Assembly: GCA_018985235.1 (NCBI GenBank)
Contig: JADGIG010000040.1
Coordinates: 1 to 34,096 of the forward strand
Length of the DNA: 34,096 nt
DNA from: Sanchytrium tribonematis
Taxonomy: Eukaryota > Sanchytriomycota > Sanchytriomycetes > Sanchytriales > Sanchytriaceae
Direction: 5' to 3'
Every line of letters starts with the position of its first letter. The first letter of the stretch is position 1. Shown here in pieces: positions 19,726-28,967 of the stretch. The notes under the pieces are model-generated. The model searched no databases, was not told the origin of the DNA, and was given only the letters and a program-made list of their open reading frames with translations. The position numbers were made by a program, and so were the translations under genes.

Positions 19726-20246
19726 ATGTCTCTCTTCCCACCTACTCTAGTCTCAAAAGATATTGCTATGCCAGAAGGGTACACGATTAGACCACTTCAT
19801 TTGGAAGATTATCACAAGGGATTTTTAGATTGTTTAAAAGGTTTAACTATGGTAGGTAATGTTACATTCGACGAGTTCACGATGAGATTCAGAGAATTGA
19901 ATCACGACTATTACATAGTTGTAATCGAGGATCTTAACAATCAACGCATTGTTGGAGCTGGAACTCTTGTAAATGAGAAAAAATTTATCCGACACTGTGG
20001 AAAAGTTGGGCATATTGAAGACATCGTGGTGGATGAAAGTCAGCGAGGAAAGAGATTTGGACTGAAAATCATTGAACAACTTAAACATATTGCAATTAAC
20101 TCTGGTTGCTACAAGGTTTATTTACATTTATGAAGGTCATCCTGGATTGCGCAGAGCACAACCTAGCCTTTTACGAGAAGTGTGGTTTGAAGAAAAAAGA
20201 AATTCAGATGGTACTCTACTTTCCTCAAAACGAGCCAAAAACGTAA
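19726..20246 (+). CDS. GNA1: Glucosamine-6-phosphate N-acetyltransferase (166 aa)
   Basis: CDS join(19726..20115, 20136..20246). GNAT enzyme making GlcNAc-6-phosphate for UDP-GlcNAc, the precursor of chitin, N-glycans and GPI anchors. Motifs: IRPLHLEDYHKGFLDCL at the N-terminus, VGAGTLVNEKKFIRH, then GHIEDIVVDESQRGKRFG with the acetyl-CoA binding loop. Across the splice NSGCYKV joins ILDCAEHNLAFYEKCG, the expected GNA1 C-terminus. Length is that of the single-domain fungal/animal enzyme. The first exon alone would lack the terminal strand. Its stop is 8 bp from the convergent eIF3i stop, and AATAAA (20246-20251) begins in the stop codon. Confidence 0.95.
20116..20135 (+). other. 20-nt intron in GNA1
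   Basis: GTTTATTTACATTTATGAAG. Splicing joins TAC AAG to GTC ATC CTG, restoring the conserved CYKVILDC. Branch-like TTTAT; the A is 5 nt before the terminal G, as in all the others. Confidence 0.92.
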
Positions 20247-20254
20247 ATAAATAT

Positions 20255-21221
20255 TTACTGCTCGGATGAGTGGACTTTAAAATAGAAATAATTATCATCA
20301 AAAAAATGAATACGAAAGGAACCTTCCTCTGCACCACTAATGTACCCACAACCGTCGGGTAGAAATGTAATGCTATTAATGGGCGAAAAGTGACCTGGAA
20401 TTCGCCCAATTTCCTTTTCAAATATTTTATGGAAAATCCGGGCTTCAAATTTTCCCGACTGACCAGCAGTAGTCGTTACTTCCATCCTAAATTAAAACAG
20501 TATACGCGTCTTGTCCTCCTCCAAGAATTACATGCTCTTTTCTGGTGGATATGGAGGCACTATTAACAGGACGATCTGACTTGTACACCTTCAAAGGAGT
20601 CAAATTATAGTCATAAAGACGTGCAGTGTGGTCTTTTGAAGAAGTTATAAAATGCGATTTGTCCATACTAAATTGGATATCGGTAATTACTTTTTCATGA
20701 TCAAAAATCTGCTTAATGAGTTCATTTTCTCTATTAAAAATCAAAAGCTTACCATCTTCATATCCAACCAAAATCGTCTCATCTAAGGGCCCCCATTTAC
20801 TTATTGTACTCTTATTGTCACTATCGATCGGAAAAATTACTTTTTGATTGCAATCTCTGTCTAAAATAACGATTTGATTTTGCTGCTTACCATACTTTTC
20901 TAACAATAATAAAATTTCCGTCCCATTCGTTGAAAATTGACAGCTTCTAACGGGCTGACTGAATTCTTTTTTGTTCTTTAATTCTCCATTGTACCAAACT
21001 CTCAATGAGAAATCGGCGCTGGCACTAATAATTGTGTAATTGTAAATGTCAATGTCCCACACTGTTCCTTCGTGTTTGCAAGTACCATAACATTCCAAAT
21101 TGTTTATATTCCATAGCGCAATTGTCGCATCTTTCGATGCACTTACAATTAAGTCTCCGTCAGAATTGACAATAACTTTGGTGATAGGACGACTATGTCC
21201 AAAAGCTACAATCGGTTTCAT
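20255..21221 (-). CDS. EIF3I: Translation initiation factor eIF3 subunit i (315 aa)
   Basis: CDS complement(join(20255..20487, 20507..21221)). WD40 propeller of the eIF3 complex (yeast Tif34). Repeats include GHSRPITKVIVNSDGD, SASKDATIALWN, ASADFSLRVW and TSSKDHTARLYD. Splicing joins LGGGQDA to MEVTTTAGQSGKFEARIFH, the diagnostic eIF3i signature, then GHFSPINSITFLPDG and SGAEEGSFRIHFFD. Length matches the family. The divergent eIF5B start codon is only 25 bp away, so the two initiation factors share one tiny promoter region. Confidence 0.96.
20488..20506 (-). other. 19-nt intron in eIF3i
   Basis: On the coding strand GTATACTGTTTTAATTTAG. Splicing joins GAC GC to G ATG GAA, giving GGGQDAMEVTTT. 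Branch-like TTAAT with A at position 14. Confidence 0.95.
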
Positions 21222-21246
21222 TCAAGGAGGTGACTCAAAATTGTAG
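21222..21246. promoter_or_regulatory. 25-bp divergent spacer between eIF3i and eIF5B
   Basis: Only 25 bp lie between the two outward-facing ATGs. No TATA box is visible. Promoter elements and leaders for at least one gene must extend into the coding sequence of the other. Assigned by position only. Confidence 0.4.
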
Positions 21247-23725
21247 ATGAGTGCCCTAGATCAATTATTTGAAAATCGCAAGCCAGGTAATAAAGCAAAT
21301 AGATCAAAAAAATCAGAACTCAACTCTGATGGGAATCTTCTAGGAAGCGATAATGTCACCACGGCAAAAAAAAGTGAGTCTGAGGTTTTTGAAATAAAGA
21401 TCAAATCGAAAAAGGAAAAACTCAAAGAAAAAAAGCTCAGAGATAAGATGGAAAGAAAAACTCAAAAAATATCTACAAATGTTCAACAGACTCAGATTAA
21501 AGCTAAATTGAAGACTGTTCAAACTTCAGATTTAATTGAAGTCGAGGAAAGTAGTGTTGAATCGATACAGGATGTTGAGGAGATAGAACGTCTGTCATTT
21601 TCAAGTACCCCAGAGCCCGAAATCAAGTTATCGGATAAAAAAATGGACACTGAAGAAAAAGTAAAATATTCTGACAAGAAGAAAAAGAAAACGAAGAAGC
21701 CAACAACCAATAATCGCTCACCAGAGAAAAAAAAATCTAGCATAAATTCCACGAAAGAGGTCTTGAAAAACGAAGAGATCGACAATTGGGAAGAAATGTT
21801 GTCTGACGATGAGGAGATTGCGAAAGGTTTTGATCAACCCGAACTGTTAAAACTATCCGGCAGGAAGTCGAATCCTTTATTGACTAAGGAGACTACAGAA
21901 GAAATGATACCAAGCAAGGAAGAAGTGCACCTTAGATCACCTATCTGCTGTATTTTAGGACATGTTGACACTGGTAAGACTAAATTGCTAGACAATATCA
22001 GACAGACAAATGTACAAGGCCAGGAGCATGGAGGTATTACACAACAAATTGGAGCCACATATATGCCGTTAGAAGCCATTCGGAAGCGAACGTCAGTTTT
22101 GGGTATAAAGGACACTTTTGAGTATAAAATACCGGGACTCTTAGTGATTGACACTCCAGGTCACGAAAGTTTTAGTAACTTGAGATCAAGAGGCAGTTCA
22201 CTATGTAATATAGCTATTCTTGTAGTCGACATAACTCATGGATTAGAACCACAAACAATCGAATCTCTAAATCTTTTGAGACAGCGAAAGACCCCATTTA
22301 TTGTCGCACTTAACAAGATTGATCGGCTGTACGGATGGGAGTCCCCGCCTAATATTGGCTTAGGAGACGCTTTAAAAATGCAAAAGGAAGATGTCAAGAG
22401 ATTATATAATGACAAAGTCCAACAAATGATGCTGGAATTCTCGGAACAAGGATTTAATACTGAGCTATATTATAAAAACAAAAATATGTCAAAGTACATT
22501 TCACTAGTCCCGACTTCCGCATTCACTGGTGTAGGTGTTTCAGATCTATTACAACTATTAATACATTTGACTCAATCACGTATGAGCTCACAATTGACTT
22601 ACCAGGAGAAAGTCCAATGTACGGTGTTAGAGGTTAAAGTGACTGAAGGGGTTGGAACTACTCTTGATGTGATTTTAGTGAATGGGATTTTAAAAGAAGG
22701 ACAAACCATAGTTGTTTGTGGATTGAACGGTCCTATCGTAACGCAGATACGCGCTCTATTGACCCCACAGCCTATGAAAGAAATGCGAGTCAAATCACAA
22801 TACATTAATAACAAAGAAATTAAAGCTGCTATGGGGGTGCGAGTTTGTGGGGAAAATTTGGAAAATTGCATAGCTGGATGCCGGCTCTTGGTTTCGAAAT
22901 CGCCAGAAGATATAGAAGAATTGAAGCAAATTTCACTTGACGATTTTCAGTCGATGGAAAAGTTTTTAGACAAATCTGGTAGAGGCGTCTATGTTCAGGC
23001 TAGTACTCTCGGCTCTTTAGAAGCACTCTTGACCTTTTTAAATGACATGAAAATTCCAGTTTTTCAGATCAGCATTGGTCCAATTCACAAAAAAGATGTG
23101 ATGAAAGCTTCTATTATGATGGAACATAATCCCGAATATGCTGTAATGCTTTGCTTTGATGTGAAAGCAGACAAAGATGTCCTGGATCTTGCAGAAGAAC
23201 TTGGAATTACCATTTTTCAAGCTGACATAATATATCATCTCTTTGACAAATTTACTGAGTATCACCAATCTACATTAGAAAAGAAGAGGAAAGAGCAAGC
23301 ACCAAAGGCTGTTTTCCCTTGTATATTAAAAACTTTGGCTGCCTTCAACAAAAGGGATCCAATAATTCTGGGAGTTGATGTTGTGGAAGGAGTGCTAAGA
23401 GTTGGAACTCCATTGTGTGTTATGATAGAGGTCCTTTTGACTTATTTAGGGGGTGCCTTTAGGGATCGGGAATGTGACGAGTATCGAGAAAGAGCATAAA
23501 TCTTTAACTTCTGTTAGAAAAGGTCAATCAGGTGGTGGAGTGGCGGTCAAAATAGAGAGCAATGTCGCACGTCAATTTGGTCGCCATTTTTCTGAAAAAG
23601 ATGCAATTTATTCCAAAATATCAAGAGCCAGTATTGATATTCTCAAAGAAACGTTTCGAGAAGAGATGGAGAAGGACGATTGGCAGCTGATTGTTAAATT
23701 GAAGCAAATTCTCAATATTAAATAA
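21247..23725 (+). CDS. EIF5B: Translation initiation factor eIF5B (819 aa)
   Basis: CDS join(21247..23430, 23450..23725). GTPase that joins ribosomal subunits (IF2 homologue). A Lys/Glu-rich N-terminal extension (about 1-225) precedes the G domain: G1 GHVDTGKT (about 238), switch [11 protein letters not shown]3 DTPGHE, G4 NKID. Domains II-IV follow, with [19 protein letters not shown] and [17 protein letters not shown]. The splice gives [20 protein letters not shown], then FGRHF, then [17 protein letters not shown] and DWQLIVKLK, as in all eIF5B. The N-terminal extension is shorter than in yeast or human. AATAAA (23721-23726) contains the stop. Confidence 0.97.
23431..23449 (+). other. 19-nt intron in eIF5B
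   Basis: GTCCTTTTGACTTATTTAG. Splicing joins ATA GAG to GGG GTG CCT and restores the final domain IV. The 5' site is GTCCTT, away from the usual GTA. Branch-like CTTAT, A at position 14. Confidence 0.93.
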
Positions 23726-23892
23726 ATTCCGTTTCTTGTTACCTAAGAAACTCGTATTTGAGACCAGATTCTATTTTCACCTTTGTTTCTATTTTTCTAT
23801 CAAGAATGAAAAATGAAATTTTTTCCTTGTGATATATACGTCAAAAACGTGACTTTGAATTTTGTTTAAATGGGATTCACTGAAACTAATTT

Positions 23893-24856
23893 ATGGATGG
23901 CTTGAGGGTGCTAGGAATTGACGCAGTTAAAGAGGAGACTGGCTCTACACTTCAATTGTATGTTATTCAGGTTGTTCTTAATCATAAACAGTATTATATA
24001 TTCAGAAGATTTTCAGAAATTAAAGAAATTTATTATATTCAATTAAAACAGGACTCCTCTTACTTTTCTACTACAACTTTAAATGATGGGCTGGATAAAG
24101 ACATTTTGACGGTTCAACAAGCACTTGATCAAATCAGCTTAACCAATTTGAAGAATTTTATAAAACCAACATTTTACGACATTTCGTTATCGAAAAGATC
24201 GCCATGTTTGAAAAGAATAGAACAGGTCAACGTTCAAAGATCAGAAACGTTGAATGGTTATCGTGATGAAGGAGTTACTCTTGAAATATTAAGTCATTAC
24301 CTCGAGGATGTAGTCAACCCATTATTTCTTGACTCAGACCACATTAGTTTAGCAGACGATATGGTTCCGATAAAATCTGGTCCTGTTCCACTCTGTCGTT
24401 CACTCTCTGATCCTATAAACAAAAAAATTTTACATTCTAATTCTTCACTTCATTTACGATTTGATCAAACAGAAGTGTACGATTACCTTAGTCTTACATT
24501 TTTGAATTCGAAAAGATCTAAATTATCAAAATCTTTTGTGATACATGTTGCAATGGGAAGATCGATACAATCACGAAACCATTATACAATTGTCAGAAAT
24601 ATGAAAGAAATCAAGCAGTTTTATGATTCAATTGTTTACTCCGTAGAAAGCGGATTACCAGGTGTTCGGCCCTGTAGGTTGCTTTCATTTGATAAGCTCA
24701 AAGCAAGTACTTGTCAAGAATTAAATCAAGCTTTCCAAGTATTTATTGTTCACTAAGTTTCTAGACTATTTGGTTTTTAAAAGATCTAACAACGATATAT
24801 ATGCTTTTTTAAGAGAGTCTCTTAACGATCAACTTCTAAGTCAACACACAAAATAA
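23893..24856 (+). CDS. Tandem PX-like domain protein (314 aa)
   Basis: CDS join(23893..24738, 24758..24856). Two phox-homology-like regions. The first (about 3-110) has LQLYVIQVVLNHKQYYIFRR, with the RRFSEIKEIY basic motif expected for phosphoinositide binding. The second (about 205-314) has KSFVIHVAM, YTIVRNMKEIKQFYDSI, LPGVRPCRLLSF and ELNQAFQ joined by splicing to FLDYLVFKRSNND, the last PX helix. The linker is Ser-rich. It is probably an endosomal or membrane-targeting adaptor, but I cannot name an orthologue. Without the intron the second PX would be truncated. AATAAA (24852-24857) contains the stop. Confidence 0.72.
24739..24757 (+). other. 19-nt intron in the tandem-PX gene
   Basis: GTATTTATTGTTCACTAAG. 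Phase 0: CAA is joined to TTT CTA GAC, completing the LNQ..FLDYL helix of the second PX-like domain. The unspliced frame stops inside the intron (TAA). Branch-like TTCAC, A at position 14. Confidence 0.85.
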
Positions 24857-24920
24857 AATTAAATTCTCACCTATCACATTTCTCCTTTAAAACAACTATT
24901 GTTTTTGAAACTATTTCTTG

Positions 24921-25575
24921 ATGGATCCGACTGCCCAACCATTTTTATCAACTATTCAACCAGTTCCAAGCCAAAATCCGATTCCAACAATTATTCCTGG
25001 TGCAAATACCAATGGCATCGTTCCTACATTACAAAATATTGTCGCCACTGTAAATTTAGATTGCAAATTGGATCTAAAAACGATTGCTCTACATGCAAGA
25101 AATGCGGAATATAATCCAAAACGATTTGCCGCTGTGATAATGAGAATACGAGAACCAAAAACAACTGCTTTGATCTTTTCAAGTGGGAAGATGGTGGTAA
25201 CTGGAGCTAAGTCCGAAGAACAGTCAAGGTTAGCAGCTAGAAAATACGCGAGGATTGTCCAGAAACTTGGTTTTCCTGCGAGATTTACGGAATTCAAGTT
25301 ATTTGTATTAACGTAGGGTTCAGAATATTGTTGGCAGTTGTGACGTCAAATTTCCAATAAGACTTGAGGGTCTTGCTTACGCTCATGGACAATTCAGCAG
25401 CTACGAGCCGGAACTTTTTCCTGGTTTAATTTATAGAATGGTAAAACCAAAAGTTGTATTACTGATATTTGTTTCTGGGAAAATAGTGATCACGGGCGCA
25501 AAATTTAGGGAAGAAATTTACCAAGGATTTGAGAACATATATCCAGTATTAGCTGAATTTCGAAAACAAAATTGA
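24921..25575 (+). CDS. TBP: TATA-binding protein (211 aa)
   Basis: CDS join(24921..25297, 25317..25575). General transcription factor for all three polymerases. A short N-terminal tail (about 1-30) is followed by repeat 1 ([46 protein letters not shown]) and repeat 2 ([44 protein letters not shown]). The wording [15 protein letters not shown] is closer to fungal than animal TBP. ATG at 24921 is used; a TTG one codon upstream is not needed. Splicing joins EFK to VQNIVGS. The convergent kinase stop is 32 bp downstream. Confidence 0.97.
25298..25316 (+). other. 19-nt intron in TBP
   Basis: GTTATTTGTATTAACGTAG. Splicing joins TTC AA to G GTT CAG AAT, restoring the invariant FKVQNIVGS between the two TBP repeats. 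Branch-like TTAAC, A at position 14. Confidence 0.95.
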
Positions 25576-25607
25576 AAAATAAAGTTTACCAACAATTTAT
25601 TCTTAAG

Positions 25608-26471
25608 TTAAAGTGACGAACCATATGCCGAATCCCAACTGCCAACAATAAACTTGTCTTCCGAGTCCACATCAATTCCTTCATCCCAACTAAAAGGTGT
25701 ATCATCAACAAATTTCTCAATTTTTGAAAATCTATCAAAGAGGGTATTAGCATCCATTCTTTGGCTTGGATCGGCCTGCAACAAATTCTCTAGAATATCG
25801 AGAACTTCGTCTGAGAATGGATATATTTGAGTTAAAAATGATCTCGGGTTGCGAGCAAATTCAGAGTATGCGGCATCTTCTGTACTTGACCATATATCTT
25901 CAGCACATAGCAAGTTGATGAGCAATAAACCCAGAGACCACATATCTTGCTTAGAGGCATCGTATTCAGTCTCCCCGTTTACTTCTGGTGCTCTATACAT
26001 AGAGGTGCCGGAGCAATCAGTTACTTTCAAATCTTTGCAGGCTAACCCAAAATCGGCTAATAATGCTCGGTTTTTATAAATCATAACATTTTCTGGTTTT
26101 ATATCCCTATGATATATTTTTTGAGAATGTAAATAAGCAACAGCCTTAACTACATCTTCAAAGTATGATTTGACCTGGTCGTCCATTACCATGAATGAGT
26201 TGATCATAGTATAAACATCGTACTCACAATAAGGCATGACCACATATATATTATCGCTTGCTTTTATGACGTTGTTGATAGGGAGTATATTCGGATGACA
26301 ACATTCTGATTGAATATCCACTTCCTGCTCACTCCATTTATCGTAAGCCATCTCTTTTACTGCGAAAGACTTCCCTTGTTTATCCATCATTTTATAAACT
26401 GTTCCAAAGGAACCTTTTCCAATTTCCTCCACTATTCTGCCTACCGAAGAAAGCGAAGTTTGTGTAGTCAT
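25608..26471 (-). CDS. Serine/threonine protein kinase (287 aa)
   Basis: A compact kinase with essentially only the catalytic domain. Glycine loop GKGSFGTV (18-25), VAIK-type lysine K39 in FAVKE, catalytic HRDIKPEN (121-128), DFG (140-142), activation segment ending YRAPEV, then DMWSLGLLL and DPSQRM. All catalytic residues are present, so it should be active. The style resembles fungal Ran1/Sks1-type kinases, but I would not assign a subfamily. The acidic C-tail (about 265-287) is unassigned. A CCAAT box (26513-26517) lies about 42 bp upstream of the ATG. AATAAA follows the stop by several bases. Confidence 0.9.
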   Translation of the reverse strand: MTTQTSLSSVGRIVEEIGKGSFGTVYKMMDKQGKSFAVKEMAYDKWSEQEVDIQSECCHPNILPINNVIKASDNIYVVMPYCEYDVYTMINSFMVMDDQVKSYFEDVVKAVAYLHSQKIYHRDIKPENVMIYKNRALLADFGLACKDLKVTDCSGTSMYRAPEVNGETEYDASKQDMWSLGLLLINLLCAEDIWSSTEDAAYSEFARNPRSFLTQIYPFSDEVLDILENLLQADPSQRMDANTLFDRFSKIEKFVDDTPFSWDEGIDVDSEDKFIVGSWDSAYGSSL

Positions 26472-26638
26472 GTTGTGAATGAAGGGAATAATGACTTTAA
26501 ATCACATACAAACCAATCATATTGCCTATGACTCAGACACGTGATGTATCCCCTGGTTCGTCCAAATTAGAGCAAGGGATTCTAGAAAAGACACGAATAT
26601 CAAACTGTCTCAGAAAACTTATTTATTAATTTTTTCAC

Positions 26639-27364
26639 TCAATCAATGACAAGGAAAATATTATCACTGACCTCTCTAATAGATACAGGGTTACCATTTA
26701 AAGAAAGCCACTTTAACGTTTTCGTCGACACAGTAACTTTGGGGATTTGATTTTTACTTATATCTAAAAGCTCAAGTGATTCAAAAGATAAGACACTCGG
26801 AATTTTTTTTAATTGACAATTGGAGCAATGCAGTTCTTGCAAATTTTGCTTGAGATAATTTAATGATGAAGGCAAGTATTGTATTGGATTACCGCTTATT
26901 TTGAAAATCTTAATCTTTTGTAAGCTGAGGAAAAATTCTGCTGTAAGACTTGTGATGTAATTTTCACTCAAGTCTAGTTCTTGTAGGCTATTGTGAGAAA
27001 TCCAGTCATTAGAAAAAGATTTGAAATTATTTTTGAATAGACAAAGTCTAATTAGTTTTGATTTCTTGGTATCGCGGGTCAATGAAGAAAGATAATTACT
27101 ATTTAGATTTAAATCTTTAAGATTTTCTTGAAAAATAAAATTTTCTAATTTTTGTAATCTGTTGTAACTTAAGTCCAGTCTGACCAGCATCTTGAAATTC
27201 TGAAGCTCGTTTGGTACTTCTCTCAAGTCGTTATTTGATAAAAATAACTCAGTCAAAAAATTAGGTGCCATCTTCAACTTTAACATTTTTCCGTAAGAAA
27301 AATCAAAACATTGGTCTGCATATTCATTTTTTGTCAAAGATTTGTTTAAACTCAAATTATCCAT
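26639..27364 (-). CDS. Leucine-rich repeat protein (241 aa)
   Basis: About eight or nine LRRs of 22-24 residues, for example LTELFLSNNDLREVPNEL, LVRLDLSYNRLQKL, LKDLNLNSNYLSSL, LQELDLSENYITSL, IKIFKISGNPIQYLP, LELLDISKNQI and LKWLSLNGNPV. There is no signal peptide, membrane segment or extra domain, so it is probably a cytoplasmic or nuclear scaffold. The orthologue is not recognised. It lies 34 bp downstream of the MRH-domain gene on the same strand. Confidence 0.85.
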   Translation of the reverse strand: MDNLSLNKSLTKNEYADQCFDFSYGKMLKLKMAPNFLTELFLSNNDLREVPNELQNFKMLVRLDLSYNRLQKLENFIFQENLKDLNLNSNYLSSLTRDTKKSKLIRLCLFKNNFKSFSNDWISHNSLQELDLSENYITSLTAEFFLSLQKIKIFKISGNPIQYLPSSLNYLKQNLQELHCSNCQLKKIPSVLSFESLELLDISKNQIPKVTVSTKTLKWLSLNGNPVSIREVSDNIFLVID

Positions 27365-27398
27365 TGGATTTCAAAAGTGAAGCCACAATTTATTGGTT

Positions 27399-28323
27399 TC
27401 AGATTGAAATTTGACCATACTGTCTTTGCTCCTTAAATCGATCTAGCCTTTCCTTGATAATGTAATAAAATGTAGCGTCCTCCCAATCCATATTCTTGAA
27501 TTTTTTGCGATAGCCGACGATACTGAAATAAACAATTATGAAAGAGAGAAAGCTATATGAAAATAAAATACATGGCTAATATAATTAACAAAGTGATGGG
27601 AGGTCCAGTTAGTAGTGTTGGACAGGTGCCATTATTTAAAATAATTCTTCGAACGTTAGGCCCTCCAGTAAATAATGGCTGACCTATAATTTCTCGATTT
27701 CCATTAGAATTGCAATTTAATTCTAGTTCGTATTGTTGTGACTGGTACAGAAACCTATAAACTATCTTATCCGAGTCTATTTCGCGAATATACGGATTTT
27801 CTAGACCAATCTTCGAGTTAACACATATAGAGTTGTAATCGCAATTATCTCGCGAAGCAGTTCCGAAAAAATTTTGACACTTGAAATTAAATTTATCCTG
27901 GTCATCGCTAAATTCTACATCTTTTACGTCAACTGTATAACCTTGAAATCTAACAGCACAAGTTTCCTTTAATTTTGGACAAAAATAAGGATGTTGGTAC
28001 AAAGCATCAAAACTACATTTCTGTATTTTTCCTTTAGGACTGAAAAATACATTGCCACACGAAAGCTCTATAGTGGTAGCAGCATTAGAATTCTCGCAAT
28101 CTCCACCCAAAAAAGTAGCAACATTGCCATCCAGTTTCAAATCATTCCCGATTCCATCAAAGTTCACACCATCAGATGATTTGCAAATATAGTTTTCACA
28201 AGGCCTTAAATTAATGTCTTGATCGCAAAAGTTGAAATAGAAGCTCACGTCAGATGCATATTGAAAATAAGGTGTCTTCTTATTAAATTGAGAAAATTCT
28301 ATTAAATCAAAATTTTTACACAT
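27399..28323 (-). CDS. MRH-domain type I membrane protein (M6PR/Atg27-like, 301 aa)
   Basis: CDS complement(join(27399..27552, 27572..28323)). A cysteine-rich lumenal region resembling the mannose-6-phosphate receptor homology fold: CKNFDLIEF, FYFNFC, then ATTIELSC. It is followed by a membrane helix that only becomes complete after splicing (ITLLIILAIFLSFIIVYFSI) and a cytosolic tail of about 40 residues rich in K, D and E. The likely role is sorting-receptor or Atg27-like traffic in Golgi and endosomes; ligand binding is unproven. Oddity: the Met sits right before the first conserved Cys, so no signal peptide is visible. An in-frame TAG lies 9 nt upstream, and a gene starts on the other strand 6 bp away. 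Confidence 0.7.
27553..27571 (-). other. 19-nt intron in the MRH-domain gene
   Basis: On the coding strand GTATTTTATTTTCATATAG. Splicing joins GCC AT to C TTT CTC, extending a truncated membrane helix into a full one plus a cytosolic tail. The unspliced frame ends in TAG formed by the intron's last bases. Branch-like TTCAT, A at position 14. Confidence 0.87.
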
Positions 28324-28329
28324 GTAACA

Positions 28330-28692
28330 ATGCTAGTTCCCCATAAAAATCAATTTTGGTTTTCCCTTGGAATCTTATTACTCGCTTTTACAACTAACAA
28401 GCTAGTTTTAAAAATTGGCAAACTAATTTATCAAGCGGATATACATCTGAGACTCACACTTGCTTATGAAATCTTATCTACAGAATCCTTGAGACAGAAA
28501 TTAAATTTAGTTATTAAGCTTAACGATTTTAGTATCGAATTATCAAAGCATTACACATCCTTAATTGGAATGACAAATTTGATTGATTTACACAATGAAT
28601 CACTCAAGAAAATTAGTTCAGGAATACGCACGTTACGAACAATGTCAATTATCAGGAAAAAATTACCAAAAATAAAAAGAATGAAAGAATAG
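28330..28692 (+). CDS. Unrecognised small protein with N-terminal membrane segment (120 aa)
   Basis: ATG-initiated ORF with a hydrophobic stretch at about residues 9-24 (FWFSLGILLLAFTTN), then a helical region and a strongly basic C-terminus (RKKLPKIKRMKE). No family recognised. The start codons of this gene and the divergent MRH gene are only 6 bp apart, and its stop is 1 bp from the convergent small gene. The ORF may be real or partly a by-product of an unannotated exon of the neighbour. Confidence 0.45.
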   Translation: MLVPHKNQFWFSLGILLLAFTTNKLVLKIGKLIYQADIHLRLTLAYEILSTESLRQKLNLVIKLNDFSIELSKHYTSLIGMTNLIDLHNESLKKISSGIRTLRTMSIIRKKLPKIKRMKE

Positions 28693-28693
28693 T

Positions 28694-28909
28694 TTATTTG
28701 TAGGTAATAGGCATATTCCAACCAACTCTAGCGGCCGCCTTTTTCTTCATATCATCGTTGGTTTTATTCGAAAAGTAATATTCCAATAGAGTTTCATATT
28801 TTATCGAGGAAAACAAGTATCCGATTTGAGAGCTTGAAAATTGAGGTTCAAATGCTGATAATTTCTGTTTGATCATGAATTTTTTAACAAATGTGGAACG
28901 CCCTTGCAT
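28694..28909 (-). CDS. Unrecognised small protein (71 aa)
   Basis: The first ATG is at 28909. The same frame is open upstream to about 28960 without an ATG, so a longer form through an unseen exon cannot be excluded. Sequence includes SSSQIGYLFSSIKYETLLEY and a C-terminal KKKAAARVGWNMPITYK. Mostly helical and basic, possibly mitochondrial or ribosomal in style, but not recognised. AATAAA on the coding strand (28693-28698) overlaps the stop, which supports a real 3' end. It lies 58 bp downstream of the SET gene on the same strand. Confidence 0.5.
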   Translation of the reverse strand: MQGRSTFVKKFMIKQKLSAFEPQFSSSQIGYLFSSIKYETLLEYYFSNKTNDDMKKKAAARVGWNMPITYK

Positions 28910-28967
28910 AACCAATTGTCGACGCGTTTCGCAGATAACTCCGTAAGTATCTGAAAGTTTTAAAGTA

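Noticed and set aside
26545-26600. GGTTCGTCC, resembling a tRNA B box
   Set aside because: No matching A box or acceptor stem at the right spacing; I could not fold a cloverleaf.
28324-28420. Upstream exon with a signal peptide for the MRH-domain gene
   Set aside because: Searched the minus strand for YTNAYNNAG preceded by GT at 19-20 nt; none found. An in-frame ATG GGG AAC is followed at once by TAG.
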